From: Yimella sp. cx-51
GTDB lineage: Bacteria > Actinomycetota > Actinomycetes > Actinomycetales > Dermatophilaceae
Assembly (NCBI RefSeq): GCF_017654605.1
Contig: NZ_CP072113.1
Location: 1,426,001-1,490,000 of the forward strand
Length of the DNA stretch: 64,000 nucleotides
Direction: 5' to 3'
Shown in pieces: positions 8,568 to 16,512 of the stretch. The stretch's first letter is position 1, and the number at the start of each line of letters is the position of its first letter. Under the pieces are notes generated by a model that made no database searches, was not told the origin of the DNA, and saw nothing but the letters and a program-made list of their open reading frames with translations. The position numbers and the translations under genes were made by a program.

Positions 8568-9727
8568 CCCCTCCCATTGACAGCGTCGCCGGTGTCCAGG
8601 CCAAGGCCGACGAACAAGCCGAGGAGACTCGTGGCGGCGGCCGCTTCGCGGGTCTGTCGAAGTGGTGGAACGGGCTGGAGCGCTGGCAGCAGTGGGGTGT
8701 GCTCTCCATCGCCGTCGTGCTGCTCTACCTGCTGCCGATCCTCAACCCGCCGATCCTGTCGACCGAAAGTGCGGGCTACAACTTCCCGCTCGCCTGCTTC
8801 GACGCCGCACGGTTCGCGCTGGTCGCACTCGGTCTGAACGTCGTGGTCGGCCAGGCCGGCCTGCTCGACCTGGGATACATCGGCTTCTTCGCAGTGGGTT
8901 CGTATGTCGCGGCATTGTGGACCAGCCCCGACTCCACGATGGTCAAGATCCCGTACCTGGCCACCCTGCCGCTGGCGATGATCGTCACGGGCATCGTGGG
9001 CATGCTCATCGGTATACCGACGCTCCGACTGCGTGGCGACTACTTGGCGATCGTGACCCTCGGTTTCGGTGAGATCATCCGCCTGCTCGCCACGATCATC
9101 CCGGCGCTCAAGGGCAACACGGGCTTCCAGAGCATCGGACGCCCGCCGGGCACCGATGACAAGGGTGTGCCGATCTTCGTCCAGAGCAACGGAACAGCGT
9201 GGTACTGGCTCATCCTGACGGTCATCATCATCACGATGCTGCTGTTGGGTAACCTCGAGCGCTCGCGCGTGGGTCGCGCCTGGATCGCGATCCGTGAGGA
9301 CGAGGACGCCGCCGAGGTCATGGGCGTTCCTACCTTCAAGTTCAAGATGTGGGCGTTCTGTCTCGGTGCAGCACTGGGCGGCTTGTCGGGTGCGATCTTC
9401 GCCGGCCAGGTCGGCTTCGTGAACAACCAGAAGTTCGACGTCGCCACCTCGATGCTCTTCATCGCGGCGGTCGTCATGGGTGGTGCCGGCAACAAGTTCG
9501 GCGCGATCCTCGGTGGAATCCTGGTGTCGTACCTGCCGATTCGCTTCATCTTCATCGCGGAGCAGAAGTACCTCGTCTTCGGAATCATCCTGGTTCTGAT
9601 CATGATCTTCCGTCCGCAAGGTCTGTTCGGTGCCCGAAACCATCTGCTCGCGTACGGCAAGAAGGCCAAGCGTGTGGCAGCCCGGTTGCGTCGGGACGCC
9701 GGTCGTGAACAGGAGGTCACCTCATGA
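8564..9727 (+). CDS. livM: Branched-chain amino-acid ABC transporter permease LivM
   Basis: 387 aa. A soluble N-terminal stretch of about 45 residues is followed by eight or more membrane helices. Family motifs are present: LGLNVVVGQAGLLDLGYIGF, then LRGDYLAIVTLGFGEIIRL, and the coupling loop RSRVGRAWIAIREDEDAAEVMG. It pairs with LivH to form the channel. Its ATG overlaps the livH stop (ATGA) and its stop overlaps the livG start, implying translational coupling through the permease-ATPase part of the operon. Confidence 0.94.
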   Translation: MTPPIDSVAGVQAKADEQAEETRGGGRFAGLSKWWNGLERWQQWGVLSIAVVLLYLLPILNPPILSTESAGYNFPLACFDAARFALVALGLNVVVGQAGLLDLGYIGFFAVGSYVAALWTSPDSTMVKIPYLATLPLAMIVTGIVGMLIGIPTLRLRGDYLAIVTLGFGEIIRLLATIIPALKGNTGFQSIGRPPGTDDKGVPIFVQSNGTAWYWLILTVIIITMLLLGNLERSRVGRAWIAIREDEDAAEVMGVPTFKFKMWAFCLGAALGGLSGAIFAGQVGFVNNQKFDVATSMLFIAAVVMGGAGNKFGAILGGILVSYLPIRFIFIAEQKYLVFGIILVLIMIFRPQGLFGARNHLLAYGKKAKRVAARLRRDAGREQEVTS

Positions 9728-10731
9728 GTGAGAACCCCAACGAGGTCATGGGCGGTGAGCCGGGCGAGGGTGCGGAGAAGCACACCTACAGCCCTGGCCA
9801 CCTGAGCCTGAGCAAGGGCGAGCCGGACACCGAGGAGCACGCGGCTGACCTGATCGAGGACGAGGAGTTGCATCCCGACGCCCCGCCGCCGCTGGACTCG
9901 GAGGCGGCGCACATCGTCGAATTCGAACGCAATGTGGCGGTCGAGGTCGGCGAAAAGCTGGTCGAGATCGACAACCTCACCGTGAAGTTCGGCGGACTCA
10001 CCGCACTCGATGGCGTCACCTTCGACATCAAGCGCGGCGAGATCCTCGGTCTGATCGGCCCGAACGGCGCCGGCAAGACCACCTGCTTCAACGCGATGAC
10101 GGGCGTCTACAAGCCGACCGCGGGTTCGGTGCGGTTGGAAGGAAAATCCCTGCTGGGGATGAAGAAGAACGCGATCACCCGAGCGGGTTTCGCGCGCACC
10201 TTCCAGAACATCCGGTTGTTCGGTGAGATGACGGCGCTGGAGAACGTCGTGGTGGGCCTGGACGCGCGTCACAAGACGAGCGTCTTCGGTGCACTGGTGC
10301 GATCTCCGCGTCACATCCGCGAGGAGAAGTCGGCGATCGAGCACGGCATGGCGCTGCTGGAATTCGTCGGCATCGCCGACAAGGCCCAGGAACTCTCCCG
10401 CAACCTGCCCTACGGCTACCAGCGCCGCCTGGAGATCGCGCGCGCACTGGGCACCGAGCCCAAGCTGCTGTGTCTGGACGAGCCGGCCGCAGGCTTCAAC
10501 CCGGCGGAGAAGGAAGAGCTCATGGGGCTCATCCGCACCATTCGGGACGAGGGCTACACGGTGTTGCTCATCGAGCACGACATGAAGCTGGTCATGGGTG
10601 TCTGTGACCGCATCGTGGTGCTGGAGTTCGGCAAGAAGATCGCCGACGACGTGCCGAAGGCCATCCAGGCCGACCCGGCAGTCATCGCGGCGTACCTGGG
10701 AGTGGAGGACGACGAAGATGGCGTTGCTTGA
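9724..10731 (+). CDS. livG: Branched-chain amino-acid ABC transporter ATP-binding protein LivG
   Basis: 335 aa. The ATPase domain starts near residue 78: Walker [10 protein letters not shown], a Q-loop in [11 protein letters not shown], a degenerate signature ([15 protein letters not shown]) and Walker [11 protein letters not shown] followed by an H-loop (LIEHDMKLV). LivG proteins usually begin directly at the ATPase domain. Here about 77 extra residues, strongly acidic and Pro-rich, come first. The ATG at 9724 forms the ATGA overlap with livM; a later start is possible but would break the coupling. Its stop overlaps livF by 14 bases. Confidence 0.93.
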   Translation: MSENPNEVMGGEPGEGAEKHTYSPGHLSLSKGEPDTEEHAADLIEDEELHPDAPPPLDSEAAHIVEFERNVAVEVGEKLVEIDNLTVKFGGLTALDGVTFDIKRGEILGLIGPNGAGKTTCFNAMTGVYKPTAGSVRLEGKSLLGMKKNAITRAGFARTFQNIRLFGEMTALENVVVGLDARHKTSVFGALVRSPRHIREEKSAIEHGMALLEFVGIADKAQELSRNLPYGYQRRLEIARALGTEPKLLCLDEPAAGFNPAEKEELMGLIRTIRDEGYTVLLIEHDMKLVMGVCDRIVVLEFGKKIADDVPKAIQADPAVIAAYLGVEDDEDGVA

Positions 10732-11434
10732 GATCAGGGACCTCGCGGTCCACTACGGCCGGATCCAAGCGCTGCACGGGATCTCCCTCGACGTCAACGA
10801 GGGTGAGATCGTCTCGCTCATCGGCGCCAACGGTGCCGGCAAGACGACGACGATGCGTGCGATCGCCGGTCTGCTCAACTCCTCCAGCGGGTCGATCACC
10901 TTCGACGGCCAGGACATCACCAAGGTGCCCGGCCACAGCCGGGTGGGTTTGGGAATGTCGCTGACCCCGGAAGGACGCGGTGTCTTCCCGGCAATGTCGG
11001 TGCTCGACAACCTCGACATGGGCGCGTACGCGCGCAAGAAGAACGAGGCCGAGTACAACGAAGACCTGGAGCGGGTGTTCACCCTCTTCCCGCGCTTGAA
11101 GGAGCGCGAGAAGCAGGCCGGCGGCACGATGTCCGGTGGCGAGCAGCAGATGCTCGCGATCGGGCGCGCGCTCATGGCCCGCCCGAAGTTGCTGCTGCTG
11201 GACGAGCCCTCCATGGGCCTCGCCCCGCAGTACATCCGGCAGATCTTCAACATCATCAAGGAAGTCAACAGCCAGGGCACCACGGTGCTGGTGGTGGAGC
11301 AGAACGCCAACCAGGCGCTCAAGATCGCCCACCGCGCCTACGTGCTGGAGACCGGCTACATCACCCGTGAGGGCACCGGCGCCGAACTCGCCGCCGACCC
11401 CGCGGTGAAGGCTGCCTACCTCGGCGCCGACTGA
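10718..11434 (+). CDS. livF: Branched-chain amino-acid ABC transporter ATP-binding protein LivF
   Basis: 238 aa from ATG 10718 ([14 protein letters not shown]), the usual LivF length; the frame is open upstream only because it runs through livG. Walker A is GANGAGKTT near residue 38, the signature is MSGGEQQMLAIGRAL, and Walker B is LLLLDEPSMGLAP with its H-loop in VVEQNANQAL. With LivG it forms the ATPase pair that drives import. Last gene of the operon, closed by a perfect terminator. Confidence 0.95.
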   Translation: MALLEIRDLAVHYGRIQALHGISLDVNEGEIVSLIGANGAGKTTTMRAIAGLLNSSSGSITFDGQDITKVPGHSRVGLGMSLTPEGRGVFPAMSVLDNLDMGAYARKKNEAEYNEDLERVFTLFPRLKEREKQAGGTMSGGEQQMLAIGRALMARPKLLLLDEPSMGLAPQYIRQIFNIIKEVNSQGTTVLVVEQNANQALKIAHRAYVLETGYITREGTGAELAADPAVKAAYLGAD

Positions 11435-11460
11435 TTCTGCATCGGTCTGTTCGCACGAAA

Positions 11461-11500
11461 CAGTGAACCCCTGGTCGCCGCAGCGACCAGGGGTTCACTG
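11461..11500 (+). terminator. Strong terminator at the end of the liv operon
   Basis: CAGTGAACCCCTGGTCGC and its exact complement form an 18-bp stem (11461-11478 with 11483-11500) around a CGCA loop. It has no U-tract. Confidence 0.85.
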
Positions 11501-11535
11501 CGTCCGGGCCGGTACGCGAAGGCGACCAACAGGGA

Positions 11536-11594
11536 AATCGGCGTGAGAATGTGGGGTTCGTGCGCGTTGCGAACCCCACAAACTCGCGCCGATT
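11536..11594. repeat. Long imperfect palindrome between convergent genes
   Basis: Left arm AATCGGCGTGAG followed by AATGTGGGGTTCG; the right arm repeats these in reverse complement with three mismatches over 25 positions. The loop is TGCGCGTTG. The core TGTGGGGTTCG/CGAACCCCACA is perfect. It follows the liv terminator and precedes the 3' end of the leftward DUF554 gene, so it may serve as that gene's terminator or be a dispersed intergenic palindrome. Confidence 0.7.
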
Positions 11595-11618
11595 CTGTGG
11601 ACGCTGGCAAGCGCTGTC

Positions 11619-12413
11619 TCAGCGCAGGCTGATGACCACCTGGGTCAACAGGGGAGCGACGATCAACGCCGGCAGCATGTCGCCGACCGGGATCTGCTTG
11701 ATGTTGAGCAACCGTAATCCGATGGCCACCAGCATCAGACCGCCGGTCGCGGTCAGGGCAGCGATGTGGGCGTCCGGCAGCACCGACCCGAGCAGCACGC
11801 CGGCGATGGTGAGGCCGCCCTGGACCACCGCGACCGATACGGCCGAGAGCAGCACGCCGATGCCGAAGGTCGAAGCGAAGGCCATCGCAGCGAAGCCGTC
11901 GAGCACCGACTTCAGCACCAGCTGGTCGATGCCGCGTCCCAGGCCGTCGTTGAGCGAACCGAGGATGGTGAGCGGGCCGACGCAGAACAACAGGGACGCG
12001 GTCATCCAGCCTTCGATGAAACGTTCGCGCGCACTGCTGTCGGTTTCGGCGCCTTCGTGCTCGACAGGTGCTTTGCTTCCCGGCTTGCGACCCACGGCCG
12101 CCTGGATCTTGCCGGCGAGGCTCTCCAACCGGTCTTCGATGCGCAGGATGCTGCCGCTGATGCCACCGATGAGCAGGCTGCCCAGCACGATGAGCAGAGG
12201 CGCTCCGGAACCGACCGTCGCGGCCAGGCTGCCGTCGGTGACCATGATGGCGTTGAGCCCGGCGGTGAGCAGCGTGACCAGTCCGAGGCAGTCGGTGACG
12301 ACCGACCGGGTGTGCGCCGAAAGGCGATGCCCGACAAGCATTCCCAGCACCGCGCCGACGGTGATGGCGGCGACATTGATGAGGGTGCCGAGCCCAGGGA
12401 AAGCGCTGCTCAC
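11619..12413 (-). CDS. DUF554 family membrane protein
   Basis: 264 aa from GTG 12413, chosen because the DUF554 fold starts at FPGLGTLINVAAITVGA; ATG 12467 would add 18 non-hydrophobic residues. It has about seven hydrophobic segments with glycine-rich helices (LGMLVGHRLS, then GSLLIGGISGSILRIEDRLE) and a charged cytoplasmic loop at about 100-135. The fragment FIEGWMTASLLFCVGPLTILGS is typical of the family. YdfK-like DUF554 proteins are conserved inner-membrane proteins of unknown function, sometimes proposed as transporters. Single gene facing the liv operon. Confidence 0.88.
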   Translation of the reverse strand: MSSAFPGLGTLINVAAITVGAVLGMLVGHRLSAHTRSVVTDCLGLVTLLTAGLNAIMVTDGSLAATVGSGAPLLIVLGSLLIGGISGSILRIEDRLESLAGKIQAAVGRKPGSKAPVEHEGAETDSSARERFIEGWMTASLLFCVGPLTILGSLNDGLGRGIDQLVLKSVLDGFAAMAFASTFGIGVLLSAVSVAVVQGGLTIAGVLLGSVLPDAHIAALTATGGLMLVAIGLRLLNIKQIPVGDMLPALIVAPLLTQVVISLR

Positions 12414-12528
12414 GGGCCGTGACTCTAGCGCCGCGCACAAGTTGCTGCGTTGGTGTCCCAACGTCATCTGAACAGGCGTACAGTTCGGCGAGTGGTCGGG
12501 GTTCCGGTCCTACAACCGAGGAGGTGCC

Positions 12529-13110
12529 ATGGCTCGCACCAGCGTGCGTCGCGTGCAGAACGACTCAACCGACATGGCCTCGTTCGAACGACTCTGGACC
12601 GATTCACGGGTGGCCTCGGGTCAGACCCGTGATTGGGCATCCCGCATGATCCGGGACGGCCGGTTGATTGCCGCGGTCGAGCACCCGGATGTGCGAGTCT
12701 TTCTGGCGCACAGTGGCGCCGACGCCACCGGATATGTGGTGGTCGTGCGTAGTCCGTTGTCGACCCTCAGCGCCGAACCGGCGGTGTGGATCGACCAGTT
12801 GTACGTCGATCCTGCGCACCGGCGCTCGGGCGTCGCCCGGAGTCTGCTTGCCGTCGTCCCGATCACGGCCGAAAGCATCGGCGCCGGAGTGATCACCGCG
12901 GCGGTGCCCGCGGGTCACCGCGACACCAACCGCTTCTTCGCGCGGCTGGGCTTCACCAACACCACCACCCTGCGCTCCACCACGGTCGCCGCGCTGCGCC
13001 GCCACCTGGAGCCGGAGCTCGCAGGCGAACGCGCCGGCGGTCAGGCGGTCGTCCGGCTGCGCCGCTCAATCCGCGGACGGGCCCGCACCCGCCAGCCCCG
13101 CGTCAGCTGA
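12529..13110 (+). CDS. GNAT-family N-acetyltransferase
   Basis: 193 aa. A GAGGAGG ribosome site sits five bases before ATG 12529. The acetyl-CoA binding motif is IDQLYVDPAHRRSGVARSLL (about residues 85-105), and GHRDTNRFFARLGF in the C-terminal half matches the usual motif B (N..a..fY...GF). The last 45 residues are Arg-rich and outside the fold. It transfers an acetyl group from acetyl-CoA to an amine; the substrate is not evident. Monocistronic, facing the thioesterase gene. Confidence 0.88.
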   Translation: MARTSVRRVQNDSTDMASFERLWTDSRVASGQTRDWASRMIRDGRLIAAVEHPDVRVFLAHSGADATGYVVVVRSPLSTLSAEPAVWIDQLYVDPAHRRSGVARSLLAVVPITAESIGAGVITAAVPAGHRDTNRFFARLGFTNTTTLRSTTVAALRRHLEPELAGERAGGQAVVRLRRSIRGRARTRQPRVS

Positions 13111-13159
13111 GGGGTACTTTCCCGTTGGTTGGGCCCTCGCGAGGGACGATCTCCAGCGC

Positions 13160-13200
13160 TGGTTGAGCGCTCGGCGGGACGAGCGAGGAGTTGAAACCCG
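13160..13200. repeat. Degenerate GGTTGAGC...GAAACC intergenic repeat
   Basis: The stretch begins GGTTGAGCGCTCG and ends GAGTTGAAACC. Repeats of the form GGTTGAG-(GAGC-rich)-TCGAAACC are scattered between genes in many Micrococcales, from memory. A partner in the opposite sense lies about 60 bases away (GTTTCGA near 13258, then CTCGACGAGC near 13298). Only this copy is visible in the window. Confidence 0.4.
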
Positions 13201-13263
13201 CCGCGTTCCATCGACTACGACAGCCCGCTGCGGACGCAGTCTGCGCGCAGGCCACCGCGTTTC

Positions 13264-13299
13264 GAGCCGTGGGACTTCACTTCGTCAGTCCCGCGGCTC
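13264..13299. terminator. Bidirectional hairpin between GNAT and thioesterase genes
   Basis: GAGCCGTGGGACT pairs with AGTCCCGCGGCTC over 13 bp with one G-U pair, around a ten-base loop. It lies between two convergent genes, 19 bases past the thioesterase stop, and could end transcription from both sides. Confidence 0.6.
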
Positions 13300-13318
13300 G
13301 ACGAGCGGTGAAGAAGAG

Positions 13319-13789
13319 CTACTTCGCCTTCGTGGGGTTGTCGCGAAGCATGCAGGTGATCCTCGAGGTGCACACCCTGCGACCTTCGTCGTCGGTGATG
13401 ACGACGTCGTACGAGGCGAGGGTGCGGCCGATCGAGATGGCGGTCGCCGTCGCGGTGACGAAGCCGCTGCGCACACCGCGGTGATGCGTGGCGTTGATGT
13501 CGAGACCCACCGCAGCACGCTCGGGGCCGGCGGCCAACGCTGAGCCCACCGAGCCGACCGTCTCGGCCAGCACGACGCTGGCGCCACCGTGTAGCAGGCC
13601 GTACGGCTGGGTGTTGCCCTCGACCGGCATGCGGGCCACGACCCGTTGCGGCGATGCCTCCAAGAACTCGATCCCCATGCGGTCAACGAGGGTGCCGGCG
13701 TTCATCTGATTGAACATCGCGACCAGTTCGGGGTCGTTCATGATCGAGGCGTCGGGGGCGGCAGCGGTGCCGGTGTTGTTGTCGGTCAT
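13319..13789 (-). CDS. PaaI-type hotdog-fold acyl-CoA thioesterase
   Basis: 156 aa. The hotdog signature LLHGGASVVLAETVGS (about residues 65-80) holds the conserved Gly-Gly and the catalytic acid on the long helix, and LDINATHHRGVRSG is the following strand. Family members hydrolyse aromatic or small acyl-CoA esters. The first 20 residues are Ala/Asn-rich and probably disordered. It is divergent from polA, with only 19 bases between starts, so its upstream region overlaps the polA promoter. This pairing with polA recurs in actinobacteria (from memory). Confidence 0.9.
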   Translation of the reverse strand: MTDNNTGTAAAPDASIMNDPELVAMFNQMNAGTLVDRMGIEFLEASPQRVVARMPVEGNTQPYGLLHGGASVVLAETVGSVGSALAAGPERAAVGLDINATHHRGVRSGFVTATATAISIGRTLASYDVVITDDEGRRVCTSRITCMLRDNPTKAK

Positions 13790-13801
13790 GGGGCATAGGG
13801 T
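13779..13801 (+). promoter_or_regulatory. PafBC-type DNA-damage promoter of polA (one mismatch), leaderless
   Basis: TTGTCGGTC, then exactly eight bases, then TAGGGT. The known consensus is TTGTCRGTG-N8-TAnnnT; only the ninth base (C for G) differs. The -10 is followed by seven bases and the GTG start at 13809. It overlaps the first codons of the divergent thioesterase gene. See the uvrA, uvrB and uvrC promoters in this window. Confidence 0.75.
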
Positions 13802-13808
13802 GCCATGT

Positions 13809-16478
13809 GTGAAGCGACTGCTGCTGTTGGACGGACATTCCCTGGCCTATCGCGCCTTCTTCGCGCTCCCGGCGGAGAACTTCTCGACCACCACTGGTCA
13901 ACACACGAATGCGGTGTACGGGTTCACCTCGATGTTGATCAACGTGTTGCGCGACGAGGAGCCGACCCACGTCGGTGTCGCCTTCGACGTGTCCCGCCAG
14001 ACCTTCCGCACGCAGGAGTACGCCGAGTACAAAGCCGGCCGCTCGGCCACGCCTGATGAGTTCAAGGGGCAGGTGTCGCTGCTGCACGAGGTACTCGACG
14101 CGCTGCGCATCACCTACGTCGAGGTCGAGGGTTACGAGGCCGACGATGTCATCGCCACCCTCACCACGCAGGCGCTGGCCGACGGTTTCGACGAGGTGCT
14201 CATCTGCTCCGGCGACCGCGACGCGCTTCAGTTGGTGACCGATCAGGTCACCGTGCTCTACCCGGTGCGCGGCGTCTCCGAACTCGCGCGCATGACGCCG
14301 GCCGCGGTGGAGGAGAAGTACGGCGTGCTGCCGGAGCGCTACAGCGACCTCGCAGCGCTGGTGGGGGAGTCGTCCGACAACCTGCCCGGCGTCCCCGGCG
14401 TCGGCCCGAAGACCGCGGCGAAGTGGATCGGGCTCTACGGCGACCTCACCGGAGTCGTCGCACACGCCGACCAGATCAAGGGCAAGGCGGGCGAGTCGTT
14501 CCGTGCTCACCTCGACGGCGTGCTGCGCAACCGTCGGCTCAACGAGTTGGTGCGCGACCTCGCCCTGCCGGCCACCCCGCAAGAACTCGAGCGCAAGGTG
14601 TGGGACCGCCAGGAGGTGCACACCGTCTTCGACGGCTTGGAGTTCCGCGTGCTGCGCGATCGGCTCTTCGCCACGCTCGAAGCGGTCACCGAGGAAGCCG
14701 ACGAAGGCGTCGAGGTCGACGGCGAAGTGTTGGCGCCGGGCGTCGTCGCCGAGTGGATCGGGCAACACCTCAGCGGCAAGACATCAGCAGGTGTGGAGGT
14801 CATCGGCCGGTGGGTCCGCGGCAGCGGTGAAGCAGAGGCGGTCGCGGTCTCGGCTGACCAACAGGCCGCGTACATCGACCTCACCACCCTCGACGAGCGC
14901 GGCGAATCAGCGTTGCGTGAATGGTTGGCTGACCAAGCGCGTCCGAAGGTGTTGCACGATGCGAAACCGCAGGCACAGATGCTTGCGGCCAGCGGTCTGC
15001 CGATCGAAGGAGTCATCTCCGACACTGCGCTCGCTGCCTACCTGGTGCGGCCCGACCAGCGGTCCTACGACCTGGCCGACCTCGTGCTGCGCTACCTCAA
15101 GCGCGAACTGCGCGCTGACGCCGAAGTGCCCGCACAAGGCACCCTCGACTTCGGTGGCATCGACACCGCAGCGCAGGAGGCGATGGTGCGCGCCGCCGCG
15201 GTCGCCGAGCTCGGCGAAGCGCTGCGCGCCCAGCTCGACAACATCGGCGGCACCGACCTTCTCGCCAAGGTCGAACTCCCACTCACCGGCGTCCTGGCCA
15301 GGATGGAACGGGTCGGCATCGCTGTCGATCTCGAAGCCATGCAGCAGCTCGAGTCCGACTACGCCGACGGCGTGCGCCAAGCCCAGCTGGACGCCTACGA
15401 CGCCATCGGTGGCGAGCAGATCAACCTCGGCTCGCCGAAGCAGTTGCAGGTGGTGCTCTTCGACCAGTTGCAGATGCCGAAGACCAAGAAGACCAAGACC
15501 GGCTACACCACCGACGCCGACGCGCTCACCGATCTCTACACCAAGACCGAGCACCCCTTCCTTGAGGCCCTGCTGCGGCACCGCGACTGGTCACGACTGC
15601 GCGTCACCGTCGAGGGCCTCATGAAGTCGGTGGCCGACGACGCCCGCATCCACACCACCTATCTGCAGACCGTCGCCGCCACCGGGCGTCTCTCCTCGGT
15701 CGACCCCAACCTGCAGAACATCCCGATCCGCACCGAATCCGGCCGTCGCATCCGCGAGGCGTTCGTCGTCGGCGAAGCCTACGAGTCGCTCATGTCCGCC
15801 GACTACAGCCAAATCGAGATGCGCATCATGGCCCACGTCTCCGGCGACGCAGGACTCATCGAAGCCTTCCGCACCGGCGAAGACCTCCACCGATTCGTTG
15901 GTGCGCGGGTTTTCGGAGTCGAGCCCGAAGATGTCACCCTCGAGATGAGGTCGAAGGTAAAAGCGATGTCCTACGGCCTCGCCTACGGACTGTCGGCGTT
16001 CGGCCTGTCGAAGCAGCTCACCATCAGCACGGCAGAGGCCAAAGACCTGATGGACGAGTACTTCCACCGCTTCGGGGGAGTGCGCGACTACTTGCGCTCC
16101 GTCGTCGACGACGCTCGCCTGACCGGTTACACCGAAACGATGCTCGGCCGGCGCCGCTACCTGCCCGACCTCACTTCCGACAACCGCCAACGTCGCGAGA
16201 TGGCCGAACGCATGGCCCTCAACGCACCCATCCAGGGCTCGGCCGCCGACGTCATGAAGATGGCCATGCTCGGGGTGCAGCGCGCCCTCGACGACACCTC
16301 GTTGAAGTCGCGGATGCTGTTGCAGGTACACGACGAACTCGTGCTCGAGATCGCACCGGGGGAGCGTGACCACGTTGAGGCGTTGGTGCGCGACCAGATG
16401 GGCTCGGCGGTCGCGATGGACGTGCCGCTCGACGTCAGCGTCGGCGTGGGGCGGTCATGGCACGAGGCCGCGCACTGA
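13809..16478 (+). CDS. polA: DNA polymerase I
   Basis: 889 aa from GTG 13809 (VKRLLLLDGHSLAYRAFF), the start predicted by the leaderless promoter. Domains: 5'-3' exonuclease (1-290; GYEADDVIATL, SGDRD), an exonuclease-like domain (about 310-490) and polymerase (about 500-889). Polymerase motif A is DYSQIEMRIMAH and motif C is VHDELVLE. The middle domain lacks the metal-binding D-x-E motif (AYIDLTT instead), so proofreading is probably absent, as in mycobacterial PolA. Tyr722 in VKAMSYGLAYG replaces the Phe762 of E. coli. It fills gaps in excision repair and matures Okazaki fragments. Confidence 0.97.
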   Translation: MKRLLLLDGHSLAYRAFFALPAENFSTTTGQHTNAVYGFTSMLINVLRDEEPTHVGVAFDVSRQTFRTQEYAEYKAGRSATPDEFKGQVSLLHEVLDALRITYVEVEGYEADDVIATLTTQALADGFDEVLICSGDRDALQLVTDQVTVLYPVRGVSELARMTPAAVEEKYGVLPERYSDLAALVGESSDNLPGVPGVGPKTAAKWIGLYGDLTGVVAHADQIKGKAGESFRAHLDGVLRNRRLNELVRDLALPATPQELERKVWDRQEVHTVFDGLEFRVLRDRLFATLEAVTEEADEGVEVDGEVLAPGVVAEWIGQHLSGKTSAGVEVIGRWVRGSGEAEAVAVSADQQAAYIDLTTLDERGESALREWLADQARPKVLHDAKPQAQMLAASGLPIEGVISDTALAAYLVRPDQRSYDLADLVLRYLKRELRADAEVPAQGTLDFGGIDTAAQEAMVRAAAVAELGEALRAQLDNIGGTDLLAKVELPLTGVLARMERVGIAVDLEAMQQLESDYADGVRQAQLDAYDAIGGEQINLGSPKQLQVVLFDQLQMPKTKKTKTGYTTDADALTDLYTKTEHPFLEALLRHRDWSRLRVTVEGLMKSVADDARIHTTYLQTVAATGRLSSVDPNLQNIPIRTESGRRIREAFVVGEAYESLMSADYSQIEMRIMAHVSGDAGLIEAFRTGEDLHRFVGARVFGVEPEDVTLEMRSKVKAMSYGLAYGLSAFGLSKQLTISTAEAKDLMDEYFHRFGGVRDYLRSVVDDARLTGYTETMLGRRRYLPDLTSDNRQRREMAERMALNAPIQGSAADVMKMAMLGVQRALDDTSLKSRMLLQVHDELVLEIAPGERDHVEALVRDQMGSAVAMDVPLDVSVGVGRSWHEAAH

Positions 16479-16512
16479 TCCGCGGATCGCACGGTGCTGG
16501 CCGTGAGGGCGC

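Noticed and set aside
16478-16489. GATCCGCGGATC palindrome at the polA stop
   Set aside because: Only six base pairs without a loop; too short for a terminator and possibly chance.
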